NCBI RefSeq assembly: GCF_016765585.1
Contig: NZ_JAESWC010000001.1
Coordinates: 62,001 to 126,000 of the forward strand
Length of the DNA stretch: 64,000 nt
Origin: Clostridium rhizosphaerae
Lineage (GTDB): Bacteria > Bacillota > Clostridia > Clostridiales > Clostridiaceae
Direction of reading: 5' to 3'
Shown one piece after another: positions 25,945-35,329 of this stretch (the stretch's first letter is position 1; each line of letters starts with the position of its first letter). The notes beneath the pieces were generated by a model. It made no database searches and was not told where the DNA came from. It saw nothing but the letters and a program-made list of their open reading frames with translations. The translations under genes were made by a program, and so were the position numbers.

Positions 25945-27126
25945 TCAGTCCCATTGTCCCGGAAATCTTAGCTTTGAAAGCTTCGGAAACTTTTTATTAT
26001 ATTCTTCCACTTCTTCCTTTGGAAGATTCTCAAAAATTTCCGATTCAAAGAATTTTCCTTTTATATCTTTCATGCTGCCTTCTGCCAGTTCAATTCCCAT
26101 AAATGCATCAAAGTTCTTACCATCAGCTGTTGTAATATTAAAGTTGTCACAGGTTTTAAAGCCTATTAGGGGATAATAATCAGGTTCTCCAAAAATCACA
26201 ATTCCTTTATACCCTTTATCTGCAGCTATGCTCATTGTTTCCCTTAATAGCAGCTCACCAACTCCACATCCCTGCCATTTAGGTTCTACGCAAAGAGGTC
26301 CAAAGGTAACAATTTCATGTGTATTTATACCATCAACAACTCTTGCCTTTGAATACATTATAAATCCTATTACCTCTCCATCCTTTACTGCTATTCTGCT
26401 TAACTCTGGAAGATAGTCTTTATCCTGGCGTAATTTATGCACAAGGTAATGTTCGTCACATCCAAGATGATGCTTATTCCAAAATGCATGCTGTGTCATT
26501 AACTCTACATTGTACCAATCATCCTCTGTTTCCATTCTAATTTCTATTTCTTCACGCTTTAATCTTTTCTTCTTTTCCGGAAACCATCCAAATTCTAGCC
26601 TTACTTCTTTTCTTTGCAAATCATTGTTCCTGTAGCAGCAAGAATCCATACCAATCAAGCTAAAGCCTTCATGCTGATAAAAATCTATTGCATTAACATT
26701 GCAAGATTGAGTTTCCAGTATAATAGCTCGGCGGCGTTCCCTCCTTGCCTGTTCTTTAGCCATTTCAATCAAAGCATGTCCTATCCCTTGCCTTTGATAT
26801 TTTTCTGCTACCCAAAGTTCTGTAATTCTTAGACGATTAGACCATAATTCTTGATCAGTTTCAATTGCAGCCACTAGCTCATCATTAACCAGCACTCCCC
26901 AGGCATAAGCATTCTCTAAGTGCTCTTCATATAACTTATCCGGAAAATCATATTCTTCCGGGGTATGAGTTACCGGCTCAGCAAAGTCTTTCTTTTCTAT
27001 TTCAACCGCATATCCTTTATCAGTTTTATCTACTACAACATCATAATATTTGTCTGTTTTGTACCTTATCGGAATTATAGTTCCCTTCCATTTGTCTTTT
27101 GGTAAATGTATAATTTCATATTCCAT
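25945..27126 (-). CDS. Tandem GNAT acetyltransferase
   Basis: A 393-residue protein with two acetyltransferase domains. Domain 1 (about 1-180) resembles streptothricin/SatA-type acetyltransferases, with acetyl-CoA loop KYQRQGIGHALIEMAKEQAR and AIDFYQHEGF. Domain 2 (about 193-393) has KWQGCGVGELLLRETMSIAA and YYPLIGFKTCDNF, the YhbS-like pattern. Both loops keep the Q/R-x2-G-x-G/A motif, so both may be active. Antibiotic or metabolite acetylation is plausible; the substrate is not known. AAAGGAGA precedes the ATG. Confidence 0.9.
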   Translation of the reverse strand: MEYEIIHLPKDKWKGTIIPIRYKTDKYYDVVVDKTDKGYAVEIEKKDFAEPVTHTPEEYDFPDKLYEEHLENAYAWGVLVNDELVAAIETDQELWSNRLRITELWVAEKYQRQGIGHALIEMAKEQARRERRRAIILETQSCNVNAIDFYQHEGFSLIGMDSCCYRNNDLQRKEVRLEFGWFPEKKKRLKREEIEIRMETEDDWYNVELMTQHAFWNKHHLGCDEHYLVHKLRQDKDYLPELSRIAVKDGEVIGFIMYSKARVVDGINTHEIVTFGPLCVEPKWQGCGVGELLLRETMSIAADKGYKGIVIFGEPDYYPLIGFKTCDNFNITTADGKNFDAFMGIELAEGSMKDIKGKFFESEIFENLPKEEVEEYNKKFPKLSKLRFPGQWD

Positions 27127-27561
27127 AATAAATCTCCTTTTAAGTTAAACCTATCTTTTAATCTGTTTCTTGTTAATCACAATTGTTCCTATAACTTATT
27201 ATACAGAGCATTGTAATTAATTTCAAATTATAGATAAATATATAAATATCCAAATTAGAAATCAGGAGTTCTTGATACAAAATACGGCGGGCTTAATACT
27301 GTTTCAAATATCTTCAAAGCTCTTGTAATAAGCTTAACTATATATATTGATTTCATGAAAAGAAGATATCTTCTTTTCGCGATATCTAGTTGAATTAGTA
27401 TTAATCACCTATAAACCTGCCGAAAGGTTAACTTCTCTATTTCTTTCTTTGTTGAAGCTTGTATTGCACAGCCAATAGCCCGTTTAGTAATGTTAAAGAA
27501 ACATCAATATACTGATTCAAAGGCACAGCCAGATGCAGCATAGCTTTTATGCTTTATGCAA
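27127..27561. other. Gene-free stretch with palindromes and debris
   Basis: No convincing gene. It holds the promoter region of the tandem GNAT gene, the large palindrome at 27340-27395, a small AAACCT...CGAAAGGTTAA hairpin near 27413 that is also present near 1855, and a 34-codon minus frame at 27437-27541 (MLHLAVPLNQYIDV...) without a good ribosome site, which may be debris. Confidence 0.6.
27340..27395. repeat. Composite palindrome with perfect 22-bp core
   Basis: The core at 27357-27378 is perfectly self-complementary: GAAAAGAAGAT and its complement ATCTTCTTTTC. It is flanked by TTTCAT on one side and CGCGATATCTAGTT on the other. The minus strand AACTAGATATCGCGA is shared with 15698-15712. 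Confidence 0.7.
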
Positions 27562-27600
27562 AAATGGGGCAAGAGTAAATTACTACTCTTCCCCTATTTT
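27562..27600 (-). terminator. Terminator of the large MFS gene
   Basis: Stem GGGGAAGAGTA / TACTCTTGCCCC (minus strand) followed by a T-run, 22 bp after the stop codon. Confidence 0.88.
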
Positions 27601-27621
27601 TTATAATTATCCTTGAATTGC

Positions 27622-30117
27622 TTATTCAGCAATAGCTTTGGACTCTTCATCGTATTCCTTTTTTCTGTAAAACGCCAGAATAATTAGTGCCGCCAGAGCA
27701 GCAATACCTGTAGTTAGATAAATCTGTCTGAAGCCCACATTCAATGTTTCCTGGAACTCCGACTCGATTTTAGGTGAAAGCTTATCTATCTCTGCAAGAT
27801 AATTGTTATTAGCTTCTTCAAAGCTTTTTGGTACAGCCTCTTTAAGTACTGTCATCTTGTTTAGAGTATCATTCATATCAGCTTTAGCTGCCTCTATTGA
27901 GGAAATTGCATTCAACATATCCTTATGTTTGCCTTCGGTTTCAGTAATTTTGGCAAGCATATCTTTACGCTGTTTAGTAAGTTTGTCAACTTGTGCAGTC
28001 AAGGTTTTCTTTGCATTTGTAAGTTCCTGTATCTTAGCCTTGAGATCTGCAGGTGTTTTAACATCCTTAAGCTGTTCAAGTGCACTTGCAGGCATTTTTG
28101 CCTTTACGTCTTGAGGAATCATATCAACTATTGACACGTTTCCTACGACCGCTGGCATTTTTCCTCCAGTCTGGGTTCCGGTTGGGTTACCTTGAGGAGC
28201 ACCCCCCTGTGGAACAGCGCCCTGTGGAGGTCCACTTTGGCTCATCATTTTTACCATCTGATCATAAAAACCATTAAGCTGTACAATTGCCGTTTCCTGT
28301 GAAGAAATAGCTTTTTTCATCTGTGTTATACCTTTATCCATTCCGGCAACTGCGCTCTTCATTCCATTTATACCATTAGTTACTCCCTCAGCACCTGCTT
28401 TAAGATCTGCAATGCTTTTATCCATTTCAGGTATACCGGATTGAATACCATCTATACCCTTTTGAATGCCATTTTGAATCTTAGCTATAACATCAGGAGT
28501 CATCTCTTTGAACATCCTAGATGAAAGAATTTTGATTCTCTCAGTAATATTTGTAACATCAGAAGTCTTCAAAAGCTCAATCAAATCCTCAGGCAATTTA
28601 GTGCTTCCATCACCCTTCATATTAATTTCTACTTTTGTCATTGTAGAAAGGTCAGGGAATTCCAAACCAGCCATCTTATCCTTCATGTTAGGATCTGACT
28701 TAAGCTTATTTAACTTATCATTAAGCTCCTGTGCATATGGCAATTGCGGTGCAGTAACCTCTTTTGGTAAAAGTGCCATTTCATTTGTTTGTACAGCACC
28801 TCCTGCATGTGCAATAAAGCCTACCATGATTGCAGGTGCGATAGTTGTTCCAATAGACCTGATTAGGGAAAGAGCAGCCAGTGCAGAATTAGATTCTTCT
28901 TTTTTGGTATTCTCAAGCATCATGTAATTTAGAGGAGCACCTATAGTAAAGCCCATTCCAAGACCTATAAGCATCAGACTGATTACTACAGTTGCTAGAC
29001 CTGGATATCTAGTCGTTACAAATATCAAGAATGCTGATCCAGCCAGTGAAATCGTAAAGCCAAAAATCAGTACTTTTTTAGCTCCGAATTTATCACTAAG
29101 CCTACCAGATATTGGAGCACCCACTCCTGCAAACAATCCTAGTATTATAACAAAATATCCACCACTTCCTGAAGTAATTTTCATAGCATTTTCAGAAAAC
29201 TGAGGTATGAATATAGTACCCATTAAAACAATTCCTGTAATGAAGCTGATTAAAAAGATTATAACTATTCGAGGATTTGTAAAATAGCCCAGATTCATTA
29301 CCGGATCCTCTGCTTTCTTCTCTGCCAACACAAAGAAAGGAAGCAGTACTACAAATGTAATAATAAAAGGATAAACCGATGTACTTTTTATGCTCTCACT
29401 GAAATTGAAGAAATCAATATTCTTAAGTCCATATAACAGTGATAATATCATACAAATAAGAAGCAAAATTCCAATCGTATCTATCTTGCTTACGCTCTCA
29501 CTCTTGTTATTCCTCAGTACCAATAAACCGGTGATAATGATGAATATTGTTATTGGCACATTTATATAAAATATAAACTGCCAGTTGTTCTTACCAAATA
29601 TATCTAGTATTGCACTTCCTGCAGAGGAACCAAATATATTGGCAATCCCGTATACTCCACCTACAAGTCCTAATGCCATTCCTCGCTTTTCAGGTGGAAA
29701 TGTGGTACCAAATTCTGCTGTGGCAATTGGAACTATTCCGCCTCCGCCTATAGCCTGCACAACACGTGCAACTAGAAGCATTGAAAAGCTTCCAAAGTTC
29801 TGTGAAAGACCACAGAGCAAGGAGCCCGTTCCAAAAAGGAAAATTGCTGTAAGATATACATATTTTCTTCCGAATTTGTCAGCTAATTTACCCATAATCG
29901 GTATACTTGATGCGTATGCCAAGGTATAAATTGTTATCATCCATATGCCTGTCTTATCATCAACCATAAGATTGTTCTGTATAATCGTCCTGGCAGGGGT
30001 TACTATACCTGTGTCAATTGCACCCATGAACAGTCCTAAAAGATAAACTGCTGCGATAAGCCACATCTTACGGTTACTGGTTGTGGTGCTATTATTAATC
30101 TGTTTTGCTGTTGACAT
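27622..30117 (-). CDS. DHA2-type MFS exporter with long extracytoplasmic insertion
   Basis: An 831-residue drug/proton antiporter-like permease. Residues about 15-445 hold the usual 13 or so membrane segments, with GKLADKFGRKYVYL and GGGGIVPIATAEFGTTFPPE signatures of the EmrB/QacA group. A segment of about 340 residues (about 450-795) is inserted before the last membrane helix (ITGIAALAALIILAFY-like, near 800-818). It is rich in coiled-coil helix (SIADLKAGAEGVTNGINGMK, LTAQVDKLTKQRKDMLAKIT) with a Gly/Pro/Gln-rich linker (GPPQGAVPQGGAPQGNP). Normal members are 450-530 residues. The promoter, operator and a leader peptide are described separately. Export of toxic or lipid-like compounds is inferred. 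Confidence 0.9.
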   Translation of the reverse strand: MSTAKQINNSTTTSNRKMWLIAAVYLLGLFMGAIDTGIVTPARTIIQNNLMVDDKTGIWMITIYTLAYASSIPIMGKLADKFGRKYVYLTAIFLFGTGSLLCGLSQNFGSFSMLLVARVVQAIGGGGIVPIATAEFGTTFPPEKRGMALGLVGGVYGIANIFGSSAGSAILDIFGKNNWQFIFYINVPITIFIIITGLLVLRNNKSESVSKIDTIGILLLICMILSLLYGLKNIDFFNFSESIKSTSVYPFIITFVVLLPFFVLAEKKAEDPVMNLGYFTNPRIVIIFLISFITGIVLMGTIFIPQFSENAMKITSGSGGYFVIILGLFAGVGAPISGRLSDKFGAKKVLIFGFTISLAGSAFLIFVTTRYPGLATVVISLMLIGLGMGFTIGAPLNYMMLENTKKEESNSALAALSLIRSIGTTIAPAIMVGFIAHAGGAVQTNEMALLPKEVTAPQLPYAQELNDKLNKLKSDPNMKDKMAGLEFPDLSTMTKVEINMKGDGSTKLPEDLIELLKTSDVTNITERIKILSSRMFKEMTPDVIAKIQNGIQKGIDGIQSGIPEMDKSIADLKAGAEGVTNGINGMKSAVAGMDKGITQMKKAISSQETAIVQLNGFYDQMVKMMSQSGPPQGAVPQGGAPQGNPTGTQTGGKMPAVVGNVSIVDMIPQDVKAKMPASALEQLKDVKTPADLKAKIQELTNAKKTLTAQVDKLTKQRKDMLAKITETEGKHKDMLNAISSIEAAKADMNDTLNKMTVLKEAVPKSFEEANNNYLAEIDKLSPKIESEFQETLNVGFRQIYLTTGIAALAALIILAFYRKKEYDEESKAIAE

Positions 30118-30160
30118 AATTCTTTTACCTCCTTATAAATTAATATAGTCCATCATTTCA

Positions 30161-30181
30161 TCACACAGCATCAAGGTACAT
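30161..30181 (-). CDS. Possible leader peptide MYLDAV
   Basis: A 6-codon frame with a strong site AAAGGAGAGGTA right before its ATG, ending in TGA about 44 bp upstream of the exporter start. It lies at the beginning of the exporter mRNA and might couple translation or act in attenuation. It could also be chance. Confidence 0.35.
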   Translation of the reverse strand: MYLDAV

Positions 30182-30197
30182 TACCTCTCCTTTATTA

Positions 30198-30256
30198 TTA
30201 TGAACTTTGTTCATAAAACATGATAGTATTATAATTCTAATTAAAAAATAAGTCAA
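30198..30256 (-). promoter_or_regulatory. Exporter promoter and palindromic operator
   Basis: The minus-strand promoter is TTGACT (30251-30256), 17-bp spacer, TATAAT (30228-30233). Just downstream lies the perfect palindrome TTATGAAC-N3-GTTCATAA (30198-30216), in a place where a TetR- or MarR-type repressor would block transcription. No such regulator gene is adjacent. Confidence 0.75.
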
Positions 30257-30333
30257 TATTATCAATGAGAATTTTTTAGCAAATACATAAGTTACAACTA
30301 TTCACCTGTTATTATTAATTTTACTGTAAATAA

Positions 30334-30366
30334 AAAATGCTGTGGAGCTTATGTCCACAGCATTTT
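30334..30366 (-). terminator. Terminator of the glycan operon
   Basis: Perfect stem AAAATGCTGTGGA / TCCACAGCATTTT, 62 bp after the last gene (GH1) of the operon. Confidence 0.9.
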
Positions 30367-30427
30367 ATTTTCAATATATACACTATTCAGTTTTAATTAT
30401 AGTATCATTTTTCTAATACTATACATC

Positions 30428-31786
30428 CTACTTTATTATTTCTCCGTTAGAATTTATTAATTCCTTATACCAGTAACCAGAGTCCTTAATAGTTCTCTTC
30501 TGAGTTTCAAAGTCTACGTACACCATTCCAAAACGTTCTGAGTACCCCTTTGCCCATTCAAAGTTATCCATTAAAGACCATGCAAAATATGCTTCAACAT
30601 TAACTCCATCCTCAATAGCTCTTTTCATCTCACGTATATAACGATACATAAAATCTATTCTATTAGGATCATGTACCTTTCCATCCACAGAAACAACATC
30701 ATGAGCGGACATGCCATTTTCCGTGATAATGATGGGCTTTTTATAGCGTTCATATAAAAACTTCGGTGCCCAATATAGGGACTCCGGCGTTATTGGCCAG
30801 CCTATTGCCGTTCTATCGTAGCCTATTGGACGTTCAACCCACTCAAAGCCATTTTTTCCTGCTCTGACAGGTGAACCGTTGTATATGTTTTGTCCATAAA
30901 AATCCAAAGGCTGCGACATTATGTTTAAATCATTCTGCCCTATTTTAGGTAAATCTTTTTCATAAAGCTTCAAGCCATCTTCCGGGTAGGCTCCAAGCAT
31001 AACAGGATCACTCCACCATGTAACACTCCATAAGTAATTATGGGGGTCTGGCTGTACCTGAAAATATGCCTCTCTTGCTGCCTCAATATCCTCTTTTGAA
31101 TTGGTAACAGGATAAGCTGCACTGCTGGTTGGGGCATATCCAACCTTAACATTCTTAACTACGCTTCGTATTGCCTGCACTGCATACCCATGTGCCAGCA
31201 TAACGTTGTGAGCCATCTCTAAAGTGGACTTTCTGGACATAATATTACCTGGAGCATGCTCACCGGTTACATGACCCAAGCCCACAAAACATTGAGGTTC
31301 ATTAAAAGTGATAAAGTTTTTTACTCTATCGCCAAGTCTTTGTGCAACAATTTTGGCGTAATTAGCAAACCATTTTGGGCTCTCGGGGTTCTGCCATCCC
31401 CCAAGACGATGCAGTGCAAAGGGTAAATCCCAGTGGAATAAGGTGACATAAGGAGTAATTCCCTTTTCTAAAAGCTCATCTACCAGTTTGTCATAAAAAT
31501 CCAAACCTTTTTCATTTATCTCACCGATGCCCTCTGGAAGGATTCTTGACCATGCAATAGAAAATCTATAGGCTTGTAAGCCAAGCTCCTTCATAAGATT
31601 AACGTCCTCTTTGTATCTATGGTAGTGATCACAGGCTACATCACCATTTTGGCCGCTAAACACCTTTCCCTTAGTGTTACAAAAATCGTCCCATACTGTT
31701 AATCCTCTACCTTCTTCATAAGCTGCACCTTCAATTTGATAGGATGAAGTTGCAGATCCCCAAACAAAATTCTTTGAAAAACTCAT
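30428..31786 (-). CDS. GH1 beta-glucosidase / 6-phospho-beta-glucosidase family
   Basis: A 452-residue cytosolic glycosidase. The acid/base Glu is in NFITFNEPQCF (about residue 166) and the nucleophile in IIITENGMSAHD (about 355); the N-terminal signature FVWGSATSSYQIEGA is complete. Residues near the substrate site (AWSLMDNFEWAKGYSERFG) contain the WE-type aglycone loop of beta-glucosidases rather than the phospho-sugar SKE loop, so unphosphorylated cello- or xylo-oligosaccharides are likely. It is the last gene of the minus-strand uptake operon, directly after the LacI gene. Confidence 0.95.
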   Translation of the reverse strand: MSFSKNFVWGSATSSYQIEGAAYEEGRGLTVWDDFCNTKGKVFSGQNGDVACDHYHRYKEDVNLMKELGLQAYRFSIAWSRILPEGIGEINEKGLDFYDKLVDELLEKGITPYVTLFHWDLPFALHRLGGWQNPESPKWFANYAKIVAQRLGDRVKNFITFNEPQCFVGLGHVTGEHAPGNIMSRKSTLEMAHNVMLAHGYAVQAIRSVVKNVKVGYAPTSSAAYPVTNSKEDIEAAREAYFQVQPDPHNYLWSVTWWSDPVMLGAYPEDGLKLYEKDLPKIGQNDLNIMSQPLDFYGQNIYNGSPVRAGKNGFEWVERPIGYDRTAIGWPITPESLYWAPKFLYERYKKPIIITENGMSAHDVVSVDGKVHDPNRIDFMYRYIREMKRAIEDGVNVEAYFAWSLMDNFEWAKGYSERFGMVYVDFETQKRTIKDSGYWYKELINSNGEIIK

Positions 31787-31822
31787 AATAATATCTCCCT
31801 TGTTAATATAACCTGTCTTATG

Positions 31823-32839
31823 CTATACACGCGTACAGCTGTTTCGCACAATAAGTTTTGTTGGAATACGAACATCCAAAGCATCCTCTGTAGGCTTATT
31901 CTCAATAAGCTGGATTAATCTATCAGCTGCCGTTCGTCCAATTGTTGCCCTATCCTGGTGCACTGTGGTAAGTGCCGGGGACATATAACAAGATAATTTT
32001 AAATTATCAAAGCCTACCACAGATATATCCTCAGGAATACGGAAGCCCTGTGATTGGATAGTTGACATTGCAGAAAAAGCAATATCATCATAGGCTATAA
32101 ACACCGCAGTAGGCAAATCATCCCAACATTGTTGAAGAAGCTTCTCAGCAGCCTTGGTGCCTTCCTCAGCTGAAAACACATCTGTTTCTATAATATACTT
32201 TGGATTCACTTCGAGACCTTTAGAATTTAAAAACTCCAAGTATGCACCATATCTTTCACGTCCAGCCACACTAGTAAGCGGACATGCTATATGGGCTATT
32301 TTCCTATGTCCAAGCAAATACAGATACTCCAAGGCCTGCAAAGTTCCCATACGGTAATCAGCTATTACAGTAGGTACATCAGGATATATATCCTCTACTG
32401 AAACGCATTTTATACCACTGGATATCACACTTTGAACTTCATCAACATGATTTCTGTCCATGGCCAGAAGTACTCCCTCCAAACCTCTGTACTTACAGTG
32501 TTCAAGATAGGAAGCTTCCTTATTCCCTATCTGTTTACTTACAAACAGTACATCATACCCATATTCTGAACTCCTCATCTTAAAGCTCTGCAGTATTTCA
32601 CTGAAATGAGGATGTGTTATACCTGCTCCTGTATCCTCAGAAAAAATCACCCCTATAAGCCAGGTCTTCTTTGTAGTCAATGCTCTGGCATTTGTGTTTG
32701 GGGTATAGCCCAGACTTTCAGATACTTCCATTACTTTTTTATATGTGCTCTCTTTCACACTACTATAATTATTAAAAGCCTTGGAAACTGTTGCAGGCGA
32801 ACAACCTGCTAATTTAGCAATATCATAAATAGTTACCAT
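31823..32839 (-). CDS. LacI-family transcriptional repressor
   Basis: A 338-residue regulator. The N-terminal helix-turn-helix TIYDIAKLAGCSPATVSKAF and hinge SLGYTPNTNARAL are followed by a periplasmic-binding-protein-like core with VSVVGFDNLKLSCYMSPALTTVHQD. It should bind the AGAAACCGGTTTCT palindrome in front of the operon and be released by an oligosaccharide inducer. It lies inside the operon it is likely to control, between GH43 and GH1. Confidence 0.95.
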   Translation of the reverse strand: MVTIYDIAKLAGCSPATVSKAFNNYSSVKESTYKKVMEVSESLGYTPNTNARALTTKKTWLIGVIFSEDTGAGITHPHFSEILQSFKMRSSEYGYDVLFVSKQIGNKEASYLEHCKYRGLEGVLLAMDRNHVDEVQSVISSGIKCVSVEDIYPDVPTVIADYRMGTLQALEYLYLLGHRKIAHIACPLTSVAGRERYGAYLEFLNSKGLEVNPKYIIETDVFSAEEGTKAAEKLLQQCWDDLPTAVFIAYDDIAFSAMSTIQSQGFRIPEDISVVGFDNLKLSCYMSPALTTVHQDRATIGRTAADRLIQLIENKPTEDALDVRIPTKLIVRNSCTRV

Positions 32840-32902
32840 TGCTCCTACCTCGTTTTCTTTTCTCTTATATATTGGTAATTATACCCTACTCAGAATAACA
32901 TT

Positions 32903-34462
32903 TCAATCGAGCAACTGGTATTTAAAGTAACTAAAGTCTGCATATGCGCTTGCATCAGCTAAATCCTGACAGCTCATTCCTACGAAAGCACCTGTAAAGC
33001 CCATTGGATTTGCATTTTCATCTGACAGGATACTCGTATCAATAGTGTAAGGAATTACATTCCACTTCATATCCTCTTTTGCATAAGAGAATTCACCCTG
33101 TCTGTTTTTTACAGTGAGGCGTAAATATAGATCTCCATCGCCAACTGGTATTTCATCTTCTCCAAGCGGCATAGAGAAATTACCTTTATCCATACACAAG
33201 ATTCCCAGGCACTTTTGGCCCTTCTTCTCGTCATAAGCAACTCTCAAATAAAATTGATTTTCCTCGTCATACCTGTAAATTAATCCTGCCATCCTTTGAA
33301 AATGATCAAAGGAAAGCCTTACACAAGTTTCAGCCTCAAAGCAAAAGTCTGTCTGTCTCCTTACAAGCATATTCTGATTATGCGTGGAGGATAAGGATTC
33401 CCTCCCATAAAGCCTCAGACTTCCATTTTCAAGCAGGTCATACTGTGCAGGAACACGCAGAGACATAAAATCTGCTTTGAACTCCTCATTTTCAAACTTA
33501 TAATCATATAACTTTTGTATGTTTTTTTCACCGTAGCCTTCAAATTCTGGTGATGGTACCATACTTCCATCTTTGAGGTAAGGCCAGTCGTTTTTCCATA
33601 TAACTTCTGCAATAGAAGTTTCCCTGCCAAGAGGACATCTCATACTTTCATCTAAAGGTCTTCCGCATAGAAATGCTGTCCACCATCTTCCATCAGGACC
33701 CTGACATATGCTTCCATGTCCGGCCTTCTTAAGATATGCATCAGGGGCTCCCATTGAGCTTACCAAATGTGCATCAGGATGCAGCTCATATGGTCCATTA
33801 ATGTTCTTTGAACGAGCTACAGTTAACGCATGTTCATAGGAGGTACCTCCCTCAGCGGTTGTCAAATAATAATATTCATTAATTTTATAAAGGTGAGGTC
33901 CTTCAACCATTCCCCTTTCTGAACCTTTGAATATTTTCACTGGCTGAGAAATAGGCTTTAGCGTTACAGCATCCAATTCTGTAAGTAAAATACCACTGAA
34001 TTGCTCCTTGTCCTGTTTTCTATAATCCCATTCCATGTTAACAAAATATTTTCTTCCATCCTCATCATGAAAGAGGGATGGGTCAAAGCCTGAACTGTTT
34101 ATATACACCGGTTCACTCCAAGGCCCTCTAATTGAAGGAGCGGTAGTAATATAATTATGCGTATCCTTGAAAGGACTAAAAGTCCAAGTTTTCACATCTG
34201 TAAATACAAGATAGAACAATCCATCATGATAGGTAAGACATGGAGCCCAAATTCCACCTGATCTTGGGTTGCCCTTCATATTAAGGTAATTAAGGTTATC
34301 TAGCGGCGAAGGGACACTTATCCAATTAGCCAAATCCTTTGACTCTGAAATTGCAACTCCCGGAAAATATTCAAAGGTTGAATTAGCAATATAAAAAGTT
34401 CCATCAACACATATCATACTGGGATCTGGATGAAACCCAGTCAGTACAGGATTTTTTATCAT
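32903..34462 (-). CDS. GH43 beta-xylosidase / arabinofuranosidase
   Basis: A 519-residue five-bladed-propeller glycosidase followed by a C-terminal beta-sandwich. The general-base Asp is in NPVLTGFHPDPSMICVDGTF, a second Asp in SSGFDPSLFHDEDG and the acid Glu in RGMVEGPHLYKI, the GH43 triad. The C-terminal part (about 320-519) is the DUF1349-like jelly roll usual in subfamily 11/12 xylosidases. No signal peptide, so it acts on imported xylo-oligosaccharides. The ATG at 34462 is chosen because the longer frame begins within the ribosome binding site. It directly follows the permease genes. Confidence 0.94.
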   Translation of the reverse strand: MIKNPVLTGFHPDPSMICVDGTFYIANSTFEYFPGVAISESKDLANWISVPSPLDNLNYLNMKGNPRSGGIWAPCLTYHDGLFYLVFTDVKTWTFSPFKDTHNYITTAPSIRGPWSEPVYINSSGFDPSLFHDEDGRKYFVNMEWDYRKQDKEQFSGILLTELDAVTLKPISQPVKIFKGSERGMVEGPHLYKINEYYYLTTAEGGTSYEHALTVARSKNINGPYELHPDAHLVSSMGAPDAYLKKAGHGSICQGPDGRWWTAFLCGRPLDESMRCPLGRETSIAEVIWKNDWPYLKDGSMVPSPEFEGYGEKNIQKLYDYKFENEEFKADFMSLRVPAQYDLLENGSLRLYGRESLSSTHNQNMLVRRQTDFCFEAETCVRLSFDHFQRMAGLIYRYDEENQFYLRVAYDEKKGQKCLGILCMDKGNFSMPLGEDEIPVGDGDLYLRLTVKNRQGEFSYAKEDMKWNVIPYTIDTSILSDENANPMGFTGAFVGMSCQDLADASAYADFSYFKYQLLD

Positions 34463-34489
34463 TAAAAGCACCTACTCTCTGTCATAAAT

Positions 34490-35329
34490 CTATTCTTTTA
34501 CCGCTCCCATAGCGATTCCGCTTACAATATATTTTGAGAATATAGCATACACAATTATTATTGGCACAATAGATACAGCAAGGCCAACATATATACTTCC
34601 GTAGTCTGTTCTATAGGTATCCCCTCTCAAGGTCTGAACAAGCATTGGAAGTGTGTACTTTTCAATTTTATTAAGCATAATAAATGGTGTAAAGAAGTTA
34701 TTCCAAGACCCAACGAAAGCGAATATTCCCATTGTAAATGCACCTGGTTTTGCTATAGGAAGCATTATTTTATGGAATATTGCAATCTCACCACAGCCAT
34801 CTATTCTGGCAGCATCAATTAAGTCCCTTATAACCACCGACTGCATGTACTGAACCGCAAGAAATATGGCTCCTGGGGCAGCAATGGCCGGTACTATAAG
34901 AGGGATATAACTATTTGTAAGTTTAAGCAGTGACATATATCTATAAAAACCTATAATAGAAACCTGTGTTGGTACCAGAACAAGAACAATTACTAAACCG
35001 TACAAGAATTTTTTGTAGAAAAAATCATATACTTGAATTGCATAAGCAAACATCATTGAGAAATATACAGAAAGAACTGTAACACCTACAGAGATTGTTA
35101 CACTGTTTGTGAAACCATTTGTTATACTAAAGCCTCTATTGGTAAGGTTTCTCCAATTGGCAACAAAATTCGAACCAGGCACTAAGCTTATACCCTGTTG
35201 TATTTCTGGTGTTGTTCGCGTTGCATTTACTAGCAGAATCCACATTGGCAATATGCACATTACCGCCAGAATCACTAAAAATATATAGATGAAGACACGC
35301 AATAATCTCGTTTTAAAAGTATAATTCAT
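34490..35329 (-). CDS. Carbohydrate ABC transporter permease (MalG/CUT1 type)
   Basis: A 279-residue inner-membrane permease with six hydrophobic segments. The EAA loop for contact with the ATPase is IDAARIDGCGEIAIFHKIML. It overlaps the preceding permease gene by 4 bp (translational coupling) and is followed by GH43. Together with its partner and the binding protein it forms a CUT1 oligosaccharide importer. No ATP-binding subunit is encoded here, so a shared MsmX-type ATPase elsewhere is likely. Confidence 0.95.
   Translation of the reverse strand: MNYTFKTRLLRVFIYIFLVILAVMCILPMWILLVNATRTTPEIQQGISLVPGSNFVANWRNLTNRGFSITNGFTNSVTISVGVTVLSVYFSMMFAYAIQVYDFFYKKFLYGLVIVLVLVPTQVSIIGFYRYMSLLKLTNSYIPLIVPAIAAPGAIFLAVQYMQSVVIRDLIDAARIDGCGEIAIFHKIMLPIAKPGAFTMGIFAFVGSWNNFFTPFIMLNKIEKYTLPMLVQTLRGDTYRTDYGSIYVGLAVSIVPIIIVYAIFSKYIVSGIAMGAVKE

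Noticed and set aside
27437-27541. 34-codon minus-strand frame beginning MLHLAVPLNQ
   Set aside because: No ribosome site and no recognisable family; probably chance or debris.
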